Source: Halodesulfovibrio aestuarii DSM 17919 = ATCC 29578
Lineage (GTDB): Bacteria > Desulfobacterota > Desulfovibrionia > Desulfovibrionales > Desulfovibrionaceae
Assembly: GCF_000384815.1 (NCBI RefSeq)
Contig: NZ_ARQF01000021.1
Span: 310,001-374,000, forward strand
Direction: 5' to 3'
Length of the DNA stretch: 64,000 nucleotides
Every line of letters starts with the position of its first letter. Position 1 is the stretch's first letter. Shown piece by piece: positions 1 through 9,462 of this stretch. The notes beneath the pieces are model-generated. The model was given only the letters and a program-made list of their open reading frames with translations, searched no databases and was not told where the DNA came from. Position numbers and translations under genes: made by a program.

Positions 1-1
1 A

Positions 2-1012
2 GCTGCTAAAATTGCTCCAGGGGACCTGGAGGAGATTTTACAGTCCCTGCCACGGGCTACAGAAAGCGAAAAGGGTAGGGTTCTCACTGGTACGACAAAT
101 AATGAAGATGCAGCTATTTTGTCTTTTCCGGCAGGGAAAGCTATAGTGCAGACTCTCGATTTTTTTACTCCTATTGTAAATGATCCGTATCGCTTTGGTC
201 AGATCGCTGCAGCGAACTCATTGTCGGACGTATATGCCATGGGGGGGACTCCGTGGTGCGCTATGAATATTGTTTGTTTCCCTGTAAAAAGCATGCCGAA
301 AACAATGCTGAGTGAAATCATTCGTGGTGGGTATGACAAAATAGTTGAGGCTGGTGCAGTGCTCGCAGGTGGGCATAGTGTTGAAGACACAGAAATAAAA
401 TATGGTCTTTCTGTAACAGGTTATGTTGAGCCGGATGCCTATACCTCCAATGCAGGTTTACAGAAGGGGGATATTTTAATTCTCACCAAACCGGTTGGAA
501 CCGGAGTGCTTGCCACAGGTATTAAGGCCAGCTGGGATGGCTGCGATGAAATGGAAGAGCTGCTCTATAAGTGGTCAGCAAAACTGAATAATGTCGGTGG
601 CGAGTTGATTCAGCATATGAGACTTAAAGCCGCAACAGATGTTACTGGTTTTGGGCTTGGCGGGCATATAATAGAGATGGCTCAAGCATCAAAAGCATTG
701 GTTGCTATTGACTCTGAGGCCATACCTGTGCTTGATAAGGCCCTTGAGTTGGCTAGCATCGGGTTGGTGCCTGAGGGCAGCCATGCAAACAGACTTCATT
801 GTATAAATGCTACAGAAGTTGCTGAGGGTGTTGACTCTTTGCGGGTTGATCTTATATTTGACGCTCAGACTTCTGGTGGACTTGTTTTGGCAGTCCCCAA
901 AGCCCGAGTTGAAGAAGCTGTTTTGTTCCTTACAGAACGGGCCGAGATGGCTGCTGTGATCGGCGAAGTGCTAAAAAGCGGCACAGAGTGCGGGACATTA
1001 CTTATTCGTTAG
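2..1012 (+). CDS. selD: Selenide, water dikinase (selenophosphate synthetase), 5' partial
   Basis: SelD makes selenophosphate from selenide and ATP for selenocysteine and selenouridine synthesis in the cytoplasm. The frame is open from base 2, so the gene enters from outside the window; 336 residues are visible. The first residues (AAKIAPGDLEEIL) match the segment just after the catalytic Cys/Sec, and the third residue is the conserved Lys. Downstream are the NDPYRFGQIAAANSLSDVYAMGG and AGGHSVED segments, the DVTGFGLGGH motif and the C-terminal DAQTSGGL motif typical of the family. Position 1 is an a, the third base of the codon aligned to the catalytic residue. That fits TGA (Sec) and excludes both Cys codons. 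Identity is very secure; Sec use is inferred. Confidence 0.95.
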   Translation, partial: AAKIAPGDLEEILQSLPRATESEKGRVLTGTTNNEDAAILSFPAGKAIVQTLDFFTPIVNDPYRFGQIAAANSLSDVYAMGGTPWCAMNIVCFPVKSMPKTMLSEIIRGGYDKIVEAGAVLAGGHSVEDTEIKYGLSVTGYVEPDAYTSNAGLQKGDILILTKPVGTGVLATGIKASWDGCDEMEELLYKWSAKLNNVGGELIQHMRLKAATDVTGFGLGGHIIEMAQASKALVAIDSEAIPVLDKALELASIGLVPEGSHANRLHCINATEVAEGVDSLRVDLIFDAQTSGGLVLAVPKARVEEAVLFLTERAEMAAVIGEVLKSGTECGTLLIR

Positions 1013-1036
1013 TAATAATGACGTAAAAATGTTTGT

Positions 1037-1066
1037 AAGTAGCTTCGTCTACTTAGAGCTTTTTTT
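1037..1066 (+). terminator. Probable intrinsic terminator after selD
   Basis: A 6-bp stem (AAGTAG / CTACTT, arms 1037-1042 and 1049-1054) is followed after a short spacer by a run of seven T. The stem is short, so strength is uncertain. Confidence 0.45.
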
Positions 1067-1214
1067 CACAAGAAATGCTAATAATCGCATTTTTATGCTT
1101 GAACTCTGTGCGCAGCAATGGTAAATGTCTGCGCCTTCGACATGTTACCAACCAAGCAAACGAGGAAGGACATACAAATCCTTCTTCCGGTAAATGTCAT
1201 ACATATGATTGAAT

Positions 1215-1299
1215 GCGAGAGTGGCGGAATTGGTAGACGCACCAGATTTAGGATCTGGCGGTTAACCCCGTGAGAGTTCGAGTCTCTCCTTTCGCACCA
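1215..1299 (+). tRNA. tRNA-Leu(UAG)
   Basis: The 85-nt gene folds as a class II tRNA. The acceptor arm pairs GCGAGAG with CTTTCGC and ends in discriminator A plus an encoded CCA at 1297-1299. The D arm contains TGGTAGAC. The anticodon stem CCAGA/TCTGG encloses the loop TTTAGGA, so the anticodon TAG is at 1249-1251. A variable arm and a GTTCGAGTC T-arm follow. It reads CUA and related leucine codons. It stands alone between selD and tig. Confidence 0.97.
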
Positions 1300-1380
1300 T
1301 ATATTTTTATCCGGTACTTAACATTGTTGGTGACCGGAGAATTTTTCTAATTTTCCACTGGACAAGAAGGAGCGTGTGCC

Positions 1381-2694
1381 ATGGAATATAAAGTAGAAGA
1401 TCTGTCTCCGGTTAAGAAGCAGATTAATATTACTGTTCCTGTGGACGAGGTTAATGCTGCACTTGCTGCAACAATCGCAATGTACCGTACCAACGTAGAC
1501 CTCAAAGGTTTCCGTAAAGGTAAAGTGCCTTCCAGCGTAATCGAAGGTCGCTTTAAGAAAGAAGTTTATTCTGAAGCAACTCAGGACCTCGTTAACGTTC
1601 ATATCAACGAAGTAATCGGTGAAGGCGAGCTTTCTCCGGTTTCACGTATTGACTTTGACGGCGGCGAGCTCGTTCGTGATGAAGAGTTCTCCTACGCAAT
1701 CTCCTTCGAAGTTATGCCTGAGTTTGACCTTCCAAGCTACGAAGGCATTGAAGTTGAAGAAGAAAAAGTTATCGTAGACGAAAAAGAAGTTGATGAAGTA
1801 ATCGACCGCATCCGTGGCAACATGGCTGAAAATGTAGTAATCGCGGAAAACCGCGCTGCTAAAGACGGTGAGATTGCAGTAATCGACTTTGCTGCTTATG
1901 AAAACGGTGAGCCTCTTGAAGGCGTATCTGCTGAAAATTTCCAGATGACTCTTGGCGACAAGCAGGCTCTCGAAGATTTCGAAGCTCTCGTAAAAACAAT
2001 CACTGTTGGTGAGTCCGGCGAAGGCGACGTTACCTTCCCTGAAGACTTCATCAACCCTGAGTTCGCAGGTAAAACTGTGACCATGAAAGTGACTGTACAC
2101 GCTCTTCAGGAGAAAAAACTTCCTGAACTCAACGACGAACTCGCTAAGAAAGCTGGCGGCTTCGATTCTGTTGAAAAAATGCGTGAAGCTGTTGTAGAAT
2201 CTTACAAAAGCAGCCGTCTGCAGCTTAACAAATCTCAGGCTCAGAAAACCATGCTTGATTCCCTGCTGAAAACTGTAGACTTCCCGCTTCCAGATTCCAT
2301 GGTTGACGGTCATGTAGACAGCCTCATTCAGGAACGTATCGAACGTCTCGAGCGTCAGGGCAAGTCTGTTGAATCTCTTGGCAAAACTCCTGAAGAACTT
2401 CGTGCAGAAGTTCGTCCAGAAGCAGAAGAGATTGCAAAAACTCAGGTTTTCCTTATTGCAGTAGCTAAGAAAGAGGGCGTTGAAGTAACTGACCAAGAAG
2501 TTGATATGCAGCTTCACCAGATCGCAATGCGTGCTGGTCAGGAATTTCATGTTGTTAAAGATTACTACTCTAAAAACAACCTTCTCTTTAGCCTCCGTGA
2601 CCGTCTCCTTGCTGATAAAGCAATGGATGCAATCTACGAAAAAGCTAACGTTACTGAAGTTGAGCCAAAGAAAGAAGAAGAAAAAGAAGACTAA
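1381..2694 (+). CDS. tig: Trigger factor, ribosome-associated chaperone and peptidyl-prolyl isomerase
   Basis: Trigger factor binds the ribosome exit tunnel and holds nascent chains. The 437-residue protein has the usual three-part layout. The N-terminal ribosome-binding domain carries the signature around FRKGKVP (residues ~44-50). A central FKBP-like PPIase domain spans ~150-240. The C-terminal helical chaperone domain ends in a Lys/Glu-rich tail. The start ATG follows an AAGGAG ribosome-binding site at a good distance. The gene opens the classic tig-clpP-clpX-lon quality-control neighbourhood but has its own strong terminator, so clpP is probably transcribed separately. Confidence 0.98.
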   Translation: MEYKVEDLSPVKKQINITVPVDEVNAALAATIAMYRTNVDLKGFRKGKVPSSVIEGRFKKEVYSEATQDLVNVHINEVIGEGELSPVSRIDFDGGELVRDEEFSYAISFEVMPEFDLPSYEGIEVEEEKVIVDEKEVDEVIDRIRGNMAENVVIAENRAAKDGEIAVIDFAAYENGEPLEGVSAENFQMTLGDKQALEDFEALVKTITVGESGEGDVTFPEDFINPEFAGKTVTMKVTVHALQEKKLPELNDELAKKAGGFDSVEKMREAVVESYKSSRLQLNKSQAQKTMLDSLLKTVDFPLPDSMVDGHVDSLIQERIERLERQGKSVESLGKTPEELRAEVRPEAEEIAKTQVFLIAVAKKEGVEVTDQEVDMQLHQIAMRAGQEFHVVKDYYSKNNLLFSLRDRLLADKAMDAIYEKANVTEVEPKKEEEKED

Positions 2695-2730
2695 GTTCTC
2701 TCTTTACCTTCTTCAGACTAGACAATCTAA

Positions 2731-2762
2731 ACGGGGCGGCATCTATGCCAGCCCCGTTTTTT
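2731..2762 (+). terminator. Intrinsic terminator of tig
   Basis: Perfect 7-bp GC-rich outer stem ACGGGGC / GCCCCGT (2731-2737 and 2751-2757) with an inner GGCAT...ATGCC extension, followed by a run of six T. Confidence 0.9.
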
Positions 2763-2812
2763 GCATTATATAGTAAGTTATCACAAATTGAGTCTCTTTG
2801 CTTCTTGAGCAG

Positions 2813-2842
2813 TTGGGTCAACTTCTGCTAGGTTGTTATAAG
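2813..2842 (+). promoter_or_regulatory. Possible sigma-70 promoter of clpP
   Basis: A TTGGGT hexamer (2813-2818) and a TATAAG hexamer (2837-2842) are separated by 18 bases, about 115 bases upstream of the clpP start and downstream of the tig terminator. This is a consensus match by eye only. No convincing heat-shock (sigma-32) promoter was found here. Confidence 0.3.
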
Positions 2843-2956
2843 TCCGTTTGTAAGAACGGGTGGTACGCATCAGTTATATTATGTTGCGTGCATTCGCTGC
2901 CCTTTCTTTTTCCAAGCCTACAACATATACTTTTTTACCACTGTTAGGAGTGCGTT

Positions 2957-3559
2957 ATGGCAGTGCCTATTGTTATTGAAACCACCGGTCGGTCTGAACG
3001 TGCCTACGATATTTACTCCCGTTTGCTTAAAGACCGGATTATTCTTCTTGGAACCCCTATTGATGATCAAATCGCCTCTTTGATTTGCGCTCAACTCCTG
3101 TTCCTTGAGTCAGAGAATCCTGAAAAAGAAATTTATATGTACATTAACTCCCCTGGTGGAGTTGTCACAGCAGGAATGGCAATCTATGATACTATGCAGT
3201 ATATTTCTTCTCCTGTTGCAACTCTATGTATGGGACAGGCTGCAAGTATGGGGGCTTTGCTTCTGGCTGCCGGTGCTGCTGGTAAACGCTACGCATTGCC
3301 GCATAGCCGAATTATGATTCACCAGCCTCTCGGTGGATTTCAGGGGCAGGTAACGGATATTGATATTCATGCCAAAGAAATGTTGCGGTTAAAAGATTCC
3401 TTGAACGGTATTCTTGCACATCACTCAGGGAAACCAATCGAAACTGTTGTGGAACATACAGAACGTGATTACTTCATGGGTGCGGAGCAAGCAAAGGATT
3501 TTGGTATCATCGACGAAATCCTCGTATCCCGTAATGACATTCTCAAAACAGAGAAGTAG
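2957..3559 (+). CDS. clpP: ATP-dependent Clp protease proteolytic subunit
   Basis: ClpP is the tetradecameric serine peptidase of the ClpXP complex. The 200-residue protein has the standard length and the catalytic triad Ser97 (GQAASMG), His122 ([10 protein letters not shown]) and Asp171 (ERDYFMG). The INSPGG oxyanion region lies at 64-68. The start ATG follows TAGGAG. The clpX start codon lies 12 bases after the stop, so the two are co-transcribed and probably translationally coupled. There is no sign of a propeptide beyond a few residues. Confidence 0.98.
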   Translation: MAVPIVIETTGRSERAYDIYSRLLKDRIILLGTPIDDQIASLICAQLLFLESENPEKEIYMYINSPGGVVTAGMAIYDTMQYISSPVATLCMGQAASMGALLLAAGAAGKRYALPHSRIMIHQPLGGFQGQVTDIDIHAKEMLRLKDSLNGILAHHSGKPIETVVEHTERDYFMGAEQAKDFGIIDEILVSRNDILKTEK

Positions 3560-3570
3560 TGGAATACCCT

Positions 3571-4821
3571 ATGGATAAAAACTCTACCGAACAAAACGAA
3601 GAGCTTAGTTGTACATTCTGCGGCAAAGGTCAGGATCAGGTTGCTCGTCTTATCGCAGGGCCTGAAGTCTACATTTGTGATGAATGCATTGCTCTTTGTA
3701 ACGAAATTATCGCGCAGGAAAGTGCTGAAATCATAGAAGATGACGGTCAGCTACTTACTCCTGAGGAAATTAAGAGTAAGCTCGACGAGTATGTTATCGG
3801 GCAGCATCAGGCTAAAAAAATTCTGTCTGTTGCTGTGCACAACCACTATAAGCGCGTGTTCTTTGAGCACAAACTTGGTGATGTTGAGCTTGAAAAAAGC
3901 AACATTCTTCTTGCCGGTCCATCCGGCAGCGGTAAAACCCTGCTTGCAAAAACTCTTGCGCGTGTTCTGAACGTTCCGTTTGCAATTGCAGATGCAACGA
4001 CCCTTACTGAAGCAGGGTACGTTGGTGAAGACGTCGAAAATATTCTTGTGCAGCTTTTGCAGAATGCTGATTATGATATCGAATCTGCTGCAAAAGGTAT
4101 TATCTACATCGATGAGATTGATAAAATCTCCCGCAAAGGTGACGGACCTTCCATCACCCGTGACGTTTCCGGTGAAGGTGTACAACAGGCATTGCTTAAA
4201 ATTATTGAAGGCACTGTAGCAAACATTCCTCCAAAAGGTGGCCGTAAGCATCCGCAGCAAGAGTTTATCCGCATGGATACCTCAAATATCCTGTTCATTG
4301 TCGGTGGTGCGTTCATTGGTCTTGATAAGATCATTGAAACACGCATGAGCGGCAAAGCAATGGGCTTTGGTGCGAAGATTACTGCTAAGGAAGAGTTGTC
4401 ATATTCATCCTTACTGAAACAGGTACAGCCGAACGACCTTGTCAAGTTTGGCCTTATTCCAGAGTTTATTGGACGTATCCCTGTAATTACATGTGTTGAA
4501 GAACTTGGTGAAGACGACTTGGTGCGTATTCTTACTGAGCCTAAAAATGCACTTGTACGTCAGTATCAGAAATTATTTGAATTCGACAAAGTTTCGTTGC
4601 GAATTACCACGAACGCACTTAAGGCAATTTCCCGTCAGGCCATAGAGCGTAAGACAGGCGCACGAGGGTTGCGTAACGTTATGGAAACTATCATGCTGGA
4701 GATTATGTACCACCTTCCTTCCCTTAAGGGAGTTAAGGAGTGCGTAGTAAACAAATCGGTAGTTGAAGAAGGAAAAGAGCCAATGCTCATTTATGAGAAT
4801 GAGGCGAAAACTGCTTCTTAA
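3571..4821 (+). CDS. clpX: ATP-dependent Clp protease ATP-binding subunit ClpX
   Basis: ClpX is the AAA+ unfoldase that feeds substrates, including tmRNA-tagged proteins, to ClpP. The 416-residue protein has an N-terminal four-Cys zinc-binding domain (CTFCGKG...CDECIALC), a Walker A motif GPSGSGKT, a Walker B IIYIDEID, and the pore loop GYVGED. An in-frame GTG at 3559 overlaps the clpP stop and would add four residues. The ATG at 3571 is preferred because it gives the usual family N-terminus; neither start has a strong ribosome-binding site. It forms an operon with clpP. Confidence 0.97.
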   Translation: MDKNSTEQNEELSCTFCGKGQDQVARLIAGPEVYICDECIALCNEIIAQESAEIIEDDGQLLTPEEIKSKLDEYVIGQHQAKKILSVAVHNHYKRVFFEHKLGDVELEKSNILLAGPSGSGKTLLAKTLARVLNVPFAIADATTLTEAGYVGEDVENILVQLLQNADYDIESAAKGIIYIDEIDKISRKGDGPSITRDVSGEGVQQALLKIIEGTVANIPPKGGRKHPQQEFIRMDTSNILFIVGGAFIGLDKIIETRMSGKAMGFGAKITAKEELSYSSLLKQVQPNDLVKFGLIPEFIGRIPVITCVEELGEDDLVRILTEPKNALVRQYQKLFEFDKVSLRITTNALKAISRQAIERKTGARGLRNVMETIMLEIMYHLPSLKGVKECVVNKSVVEEGKEPMLIYENEAKTAS

Positions 4822-4832
4822 TTAGATGGTTA

Positions 4833-4868
4833 TCAAAGTGCATCGCATGAATGTGTGATGCACTTTGA
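4833..4868 (+). other. Perfect 12-bp stem-loop between clpX and lon
   Basis: TCAAAGTGCATC (4833-4844) and its exact complement (4857-4868) enclose a 12-base loop. No T-tract follows, so it is not a classic intrinsic terminator. It could stabilise the clpPX mRNA end, act as a Rho-associated or partial terminator, or be a processing site in a clpP-clpX-lon transcript. Confidence 0.7.
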
Positions 4869-4975
4869 GTATATTCAGCTGAAGCAATTGACAATTCGGC
4901 ACCGTGACTTACCTATCTCAAGGTGCCTCTTGTCTTCCTTGCGGAAGAGTGCATGGCACGAAACGAGGAGGATAT

Positions 4976-7444
4976 ATGACTGAGACTGGAACAAGCGACG
5001 AAAAGCGTCTTGCTACCATTCAACTCCCACTGATGTCCCTGCGGGAAGTAGTAATGTTCCCGCGTTCGATTATTCCTTTGTTTGTTGGTCGAGAGGCCTC
5101 CATCAAAGCTATCGAGCATGCTATTGCTGATAGTAGTAAAGAAATTTTTCTTGTTGCCCAGCGTGAGCCGGAAATGGAAGTGCCTGATGCAGAGGATCTT
5201 TTTGAGATCGGTACTGTTTCTAAAGTACTTCAGATGCTCAGGTTGCCTGACGGTACCATTAAGGTACTGTTTGAAGGGTTGTACCGTGCGCGCTGGACAT
5301 CTGCCGGTGTTGAAGCGCTTGAGGCAGAAGAAGAGGGCGAAGAAGAAGTAACTTTTGTTCTCGCCGACGTTACTCCGATAGATGAAAATGACATTGAAGG
5401 TACAGAGGCAGAAGCTCTTGCCCGTGCTTGCCATGAATCTCTGGAAGAGTACGCAAAAATTAATAAAAAACTTGCTCAGGAAACCCTGCTCGCTATCAAC
5501 GCAGTAAGTTCTGTTGGCAAATTGGCAGATGCCATTATGCCGCACCTTAAGGTTGATTACCGTATGAAGCAGGAAGTGCTGGAGCACACAGATCCTGTGC
5601 AGCGTCTTGAGAAAGTGTATGAGCTTCTTCAGGGTGAAATTGCGATTACATCTATGGAAAAACGCATTAAAAATCGCGTTAAGCATCAGATGGAACGTAA
5701 CCAGAAAGAATATTATCTCAACGAGCAGATCAAGGCGATCAATAAAGAAATGGGTCGCGACGATGACCCGCAGGAAGAACTCAACGAGCTTGAAGCAATT
5801 CTTCATAGCAAAGACATGCCTGATGAAGCCCGTGATCGCGGCTTGCGTGAGCTTAAAAAGCTGCGCGGCATGCCTGCTTCTTCAGCTGAGTACACCGTTG
5901 TTCGGAACTACATTGATTGGATTGTAGACCTTCCTTGGAACAAGCTTAAAGATACTCCGATTGATATTGATGAAGCACGCACAATTTTGGATGAAGATCA
6001 TTTTGGTCTTGAAAAGCCGAAAGAGCGTATTCTGGAATTCCTCGCAGTACAGAAGCTTGCTACCAAGCTGAAAGGCCCTATCCTTTGCCTTGTGGGCCCT
6101 CCGGGTGTTGGTAAAACTTCACTTGCTCGTTCTATTGCACGTGCGACAAACCGTGATTTTGTACGCCTGTCTCTTGGCGGTGTGCGTGACGAAGCGGAAG
6201 TACGTGGGCACAGACGTACGTATGTCGGGGCGTTGCCGGGTAAAATTATTCAGTCTCTTAAGCGAGTGGATTATAATAACCCGCTCTTCTGTCTTGATGA
6301 AATTGATAAGATGAGTACTGACTTTAGAGGTGACCCTTCTGCGGCACTGCTTGAAGTACTTGATCCGGAACAGAACGGCACTTTTAATGATCACTACCTT
6401 GATTTAGACTACGATTTGTCTCAGGTATTTTTCATTACTACTGCCAACAGCTTGCAGTCCATTCCGCTTCCGCTTCAGGACAGAATGGAAATTATTCAGC
6501 TACCGGGCTATCTTGAGACAGAGAAAAAACGTATTGCACGTGATTTCCTGCTGCCGAAACAGATTGATCAGCACGGCATTAAGAGTAGCAACCTGCGTAT
6601 GTCTGACAACGTGATCATGGATATTATCCGTTACTACACTCGTGAAGCTGGTGTGCGTAGCTTGGAACGCGAAATTGCATCCATTTGCCGTAAAGCAGCT
6701 ATGCGTGTTGTAGAAGCAGACGATATGGATAAGCTTATCTCTATCACGACTCAGAACCTTTCTAACATGCTCGGTGTTAAGAAATACCGCTACGGTGAAA
6801 GGGAAGATGAAGCACAGATTGGTGTAACTACCGGTCTTGCATGGACAGAGCTGGGTGGTGAGCTGCTGTTGGTTGAAACCGCAATTATGCCGGGCTCCGG
6901 TAAGGTTTCTACAACTGGTAAGCTTGGTGAAGTTATGACAGAGTCTGCTCAGGCTGCTCTCTCATACATTCGTTCACGCTCCAGTCTGTTTGGACTGAAA
7001 CCTGACTTCCATAAGTCCATTGACATTCATGTCCACGTACCTGAAGGCGCGACTCCTAAAGACGGCCCTTCTGCCGGTATTACCTTGTGTACTTCTATCG
7101 TGTCTGCTCTGCTCGGTATTCCAGTACGTAACGATATTGCTATGACTGGTGAGATTACCCTGCGTGGTCGTGTTCTGCCGATTGGTGGATTACGCGAAAA
7201 GCTTCTGGCTGCCCGTCGTGGTCTCATTACAACTGTGCTTATTCCGAAAGATAACCAAAAAGATCTTAAGGATATTCCAGCTGATGTTCTTAAAGGTATG
7301 ACGATTGTTCCCGTTGAGAATGTCGATGAAGTGCTTCCGTATGCACTCGACTCTGCGGAGCTTTATCAGGGAAAGTGCCAGACAAGGGAGCTTCTTGACT
7401 CTCTGAAAATCTGTGAACCTGAAGCAGCACAAGTTACACACTAA
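4976..7444 (+). CDS. lon: ATP-dependent protease Lon
   Basis: Lon is the hexameric AAA+ serine protease that degrades misfolded and regulatory proteins. The 822-residue protein shows the N-terminal substrate-binding LON domain (~20-220), a coiled-coil middle, Walker A GPPGVGKT, Walker B FCLDEIDK, and the protease domain with the catalytic dyad Ser699 (DGPSAG) and Lys742 (LREKLLAA). The frame extends 24 codons upstream, but the ATG at 4976 has a strong GAGGAGG ribosome-binding site and is the likely start. Lon follows clpPX after a hairpin and ends in its own terminator. Confidence 0.97.
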   Translation: MTETGTSDEKRLATIQLPLMSLREVVMFPRSIIPLFVGREASIKAIEHAIADSSKEIFLVAQREPEMEVPDAEDLFEIGTVSKVLQMLRLPDGTIKVLFEGLYRARWTSAGVEALEAEEEGEEEVTFVLADVTPIDENDIEGTEAEALARACHESLEEYAKINKKLAQETLLAINAVSSVGKLADAIMPHLKVDYRMKQEVLEHTDPVQRLEKVYELLQGEIAITSMEKRIKNRVKHQMERNQKEYYLNEQIKAINKEMGRDDDPQEELNELEAILHSKDMPDEARDRGLRELKKLRGMPASSAEYTVVRNYIDWIVDLPWNKLKDTPIDIDEARTILDEDHFGLEKPKERILEFLAVQKLATKLKGPILCLVGPPGVGKTSLARSIARATNRDFVRLSLGGVRDEAEVRGHRRTYVGALPGKIIQSLKRVDYNNPLFCLDEIDKMSTDFRGDPSAALLEVLDPEQNGTFNDHYLDLDYDLSQVFFITTANSLQSIPLPLQDRMEIIQLPGYLETEKKRIARDFLLPKQIDQHGIKSSNLRMSDNVIMDIIRYYTREAGVRSLEREIASICRKAAMRVVEADDMDKLISITTQNLSNMLGVKKYRYGEREDEAQIGVTTGLAWTELGGELLLVETAIMPGSGKVSTTGKLGEVMTESAQAALSYIRSRSSLFGLKPDFHKSIDIHVHVPEGATPKDGPSAGITLCTSIVSALLGIPVRNDIAMTGEITLRGRVLPIGGLREKLLAARRGLITTVLIPKDNQKDLKDIPADVLKGMTIVPVENVDEVLPYALDSAELYQGKCQTRELLDSLKICEPEAAQVTH

Positions 7445-7470
7445 CTGCTCACATTGAATACAAAATATAA

Positions 7471-7500
7471 AAGACCGTCCGTTGGGCGGTCTTTTTTTTT
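7471..7500 (+). terminator. Intrinsic terminator of lon
   Basis: A 10-bp stem with one G-U pair (AAGACCGTCC / GGGCGGTCTT) and a 3-base loop is followed by a run of nine T. Confidence 0.92.
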
Positions 7501-7615
7501 TGCTCCAGAGAGCTATGAGATTCTATTTAAGTTTTCCTACCCGACGCCGATAGTAAAGTAACTCGGCAAATAATGAACGCACCTGAACTGGTACGAACTG
7601 ATATGGAGGACTGGC

Positions 7616-8434
7616 ATGTCTAATGCTTTTCGTGGCGTAGTTATCACGCTCTTGGTTATTATAGTTGGCGTCCCGAAAGTGTGGGCAGATGAACCGCCAC
7701 AACAAAAAGTGTATGGTGCTGTTGAAAGCATGGTGCCTGAATCGGTAGATGCTACGTATCAGGAAGATACATCCCTTACCTCGGTTACACCTGTCGTTAA
7801 TTATGATAACGGCGTAATGCTTCCGGATGGAACAGGTGGTATGCTGTGGCGCAAAGGCAAGGTAGAGCCGGATGTGCCGGCGGTTGATAATGCCCGTGAA
7901 GTAAAGCTGAAGGTTCGTGAGCTTGCAGACCAGCTGTTAACCAACCTTGATATGGAAACTTTCAAGAATGCAAGCATACTTCCGGTTACTTTTGTAGAGC
8001 AGGATAATTTTGAGCGGAGTTCAGCATTCGGCCGCTATATTGCTGAGGCGCTTATTTATGAATTCAATCAGCGAAATGTGCCTGTAAAAGAATACCGCAT
8101 CGGTAATGAGATTAAAGGCCGGAAGAGTGAGGGTGAGTTCATGCTGACCCGTAACCATCGCACGTATGTAAAGAATAGAAGGTCATTGGCAATTGTCGGT
8201 ACCTACTATCAAGTAAAAGGCAGTGTGTTTGTCAACGCGCGTATTGTGCGGGTTTCTGACAACTCTGTATTGCGAACAGCACAGCTTGTGTTCCAGCAGT
8301 CAAGTGTTGTCCGAAGAATGTTGGCAGATACCGGTCCGAAGTTAAGTTCCGGATTTGTTTCAATGCGCGATTTTGAAACTATGACAAGGGCAAATGATCT
8401 GACAGCTATCGATCTTGGCGAAGACCTGCATTAG
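7616..8434 (+). CDS. Exported FlgO-domain protein A
   Basis: The 272-residue protein has an N-terminal signal peptide (hydrophobic TLLVIIVGVPKVWA, likely cleaved near residue 25). A low-complexity linker follows, then an FlgO-like domain at ~100-250, recognisable by the order ELADQLL...ASILPVTFV...AEALIYEFNQRNVPVKEYRI...GEFMLTR...AIVGTYY...VNARIVRVSD. FlgO proteins of Vibrio are outer-membrane proteins that assist the flagellum, but the domain also occurs outside flagellar loci. Here it begins a three-gene operon with a lipoprotein (gap 8) and a second FlgO protein. No flagellar gene is nearby. The start follows ATGGAGG. Function is inferred only as envelope-associated. Confidence 0.8.
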   Translation: MSNAFRGVVITLLVIIVGVPKVWADEPPQQKVYGAVESMVPESVDATYQEDTSLTSVTPVVNYDNGVMLPDGTGGMLWRKGKVEPDVPAVDNAREVKLKVRELADQLLTNLDMETFKNASILPVTFVEQDNFERSSAFGRYIAEALIYEFNQRNVPVKEYRIGNEIKGRKSEGEFMLTRNHRTYVKNRRSLAIVGTYYQVKGSVFVNARIVRVSDNSVLRTAQLVFQQSSVVRRMLADTGPKLSSGFVSMRDFETMTRANDLTAIDLGEDLH

Positions 8435-8442
8435 GAGCTGAC

Positions 8443-8739
8443 ATGAAACGTGTATTACTACTCTCATTAATGGTTGCTCTTTCAGGATGCAGTGCGCTGA
8501 CAAGCAGCAAGCCTGTGGCGGTGCAGCGTCCTGCTGAATATAAGGTAGTTGCTTCTCCTTACAGCAGCAATTCAATGCAAAATTTATATTTAGGCAGACA
8601 GTATGTCGCGCAGCAGCGGTATGAGTTGGCACGAGAGCATTTCCTGCTCGGGCTGGCGTCTGCAGAACATGAAAATATGCGTGAGCAGCTCGTTTCTGAG
8701 ATTACAGCTGTAAACCGCTTACTCGAAACGCTTCGGTAG
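8443..8739 (+). CDS. Small outer-membrane lipoprotein with TPR-like helix
   Basis: The 98-residue protein has a clear lipoprotein signal, with the lipobox LSGC placing the lipidated Cys at residue 16. The next residue is Ser rather than Asp, which suggests outer-membrane sorting by the enterobacterial rule. The mature part has a helical segment (LYLGRQYVAQQRYELAREHFLLGLASA) that resembles a single tetratricopeptide unit. It lies between two FlgO-domain genes, 8 bases after the first and 11 before the second. It could be a partner or anchor for them. I do not recognise a named family. Confidence 0.75.
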   Translation: MKRVLLLSLMVALSGCSALTSSKPVAVQRPAEYKVVASPYSSNSMQNLYLGRQYVAQQRYELAREHFLLGLASAEHENMREQLVSEITAVNRLLETLR

Positions 8740-8750
8740 AGGAGGGTAAA

Positions 8751-9389
8751 ATGATTCGTTGTATTCTTACCACACTGGTTATGTTTGTGTGCCTGCTGCT
8801 CCCGTTTGCCGCTTCTGCCGGAACATATGAAGATTTTATTGCAGCAAAGCAGAAAGCGACAGAGGCTGCCCCCGTTGAGAGGAAAACAATCCCTGTTGTT
8901 GCAGATACACTTGCGATGCAGCTTGATGCACAGTTGCGGCAGAGATTAGATTTGGATGAAGGTGACGTCGAAGGATACGATGTTATTGTAACCACCCCTG
9001 TAGCACTTAATGATTTGGAAGAGACCAGCTCGCTTGCCCGTCAGATGGGTGAAGAGCTTTCCCGCTGGTTTGTCACTTCCGGTTACAAAGTGCAGGAAAT
9101 CCGTAAAGGTCGCTCCGTTCTTTTTGAACCACGTGGTGGTGAATTTGTGCTCAGCCGCCGTACTCATGTACTTGCTAATGAAAATGTACGGGCAACGATT
9201 ATTGTTGCAGGAACTTACACACAGACATTGAATCGTGTGCGATTCAATATGCGTTTCATTCATGCACCAACGAATGAGGTACTTGCAATGGCGACACAAA
9301 CTTTGCCATTGAATGCAGAAATGCGTCTGCTTACAGTTGGAAGTAATGATAAACGTGGCATTGTTCCGAGCGTCGGTACAACCTTTTAA
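8751..9389 (+). CDS. Exported FlgO-domain protein B
   Basis: The 212-residue protein has a signal peptide ending ASA around residue 23. Its FlgO-like domain is diverged from the gene two upstream but keeps the same order of elements: LAMQLDAQLRQ, then LARQMGEELSRWFVTSGYKVQEIR, GEFVLSRR, IIVAGTYTQ, and FNMRFIHAPTNEVL. It probably arose by duplication of protein A followed by divergence. The start follows GAGGAGGG. It ends the operon before a strong terminator. The exact partner and envelope location are unknown. Confidence 0.78.
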   Translation: MIRCILTTLVMFVCLLLPFAASAGTYEDFIAAKQKATEAAPVERKTIPVVADTLAMQLDAQLRQRLDLDEGDVEGYDVIVTTPVALNDLEETSSLARQMGEELSRWFVTSGYKVQEIRKGRSVLFEPRGGEFVLSRRTHVLANENVRATIIVAGTYTQTLNRVRFNMRFIHAPTNEVLAMATQTLPLNAEMRLLTVGSNDKRGIVPSVGTTF

Positions 9390-9413
9390 GAAAATTGATA
9401 TTTGATGAGATGG

Positions 9414-9447
9414 AGCCCCTGCACAATGTTGTGCAGGGGCTTTTTTT
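9414..9447 (+). terminator. Strong intrinsic terminator after the FlgO operon
   Basis: A perfect 13-bp stem (AGCCCCTGCACAA with its complement, arms 9414-9426 and 9429-9441) is followed by seven T. There is no T-tract on the opposite strand, so it mainly serves the + strand operon. Confidence 0.93.
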
Positions 9448-9462
9448 GATACGGTGGCTGAG

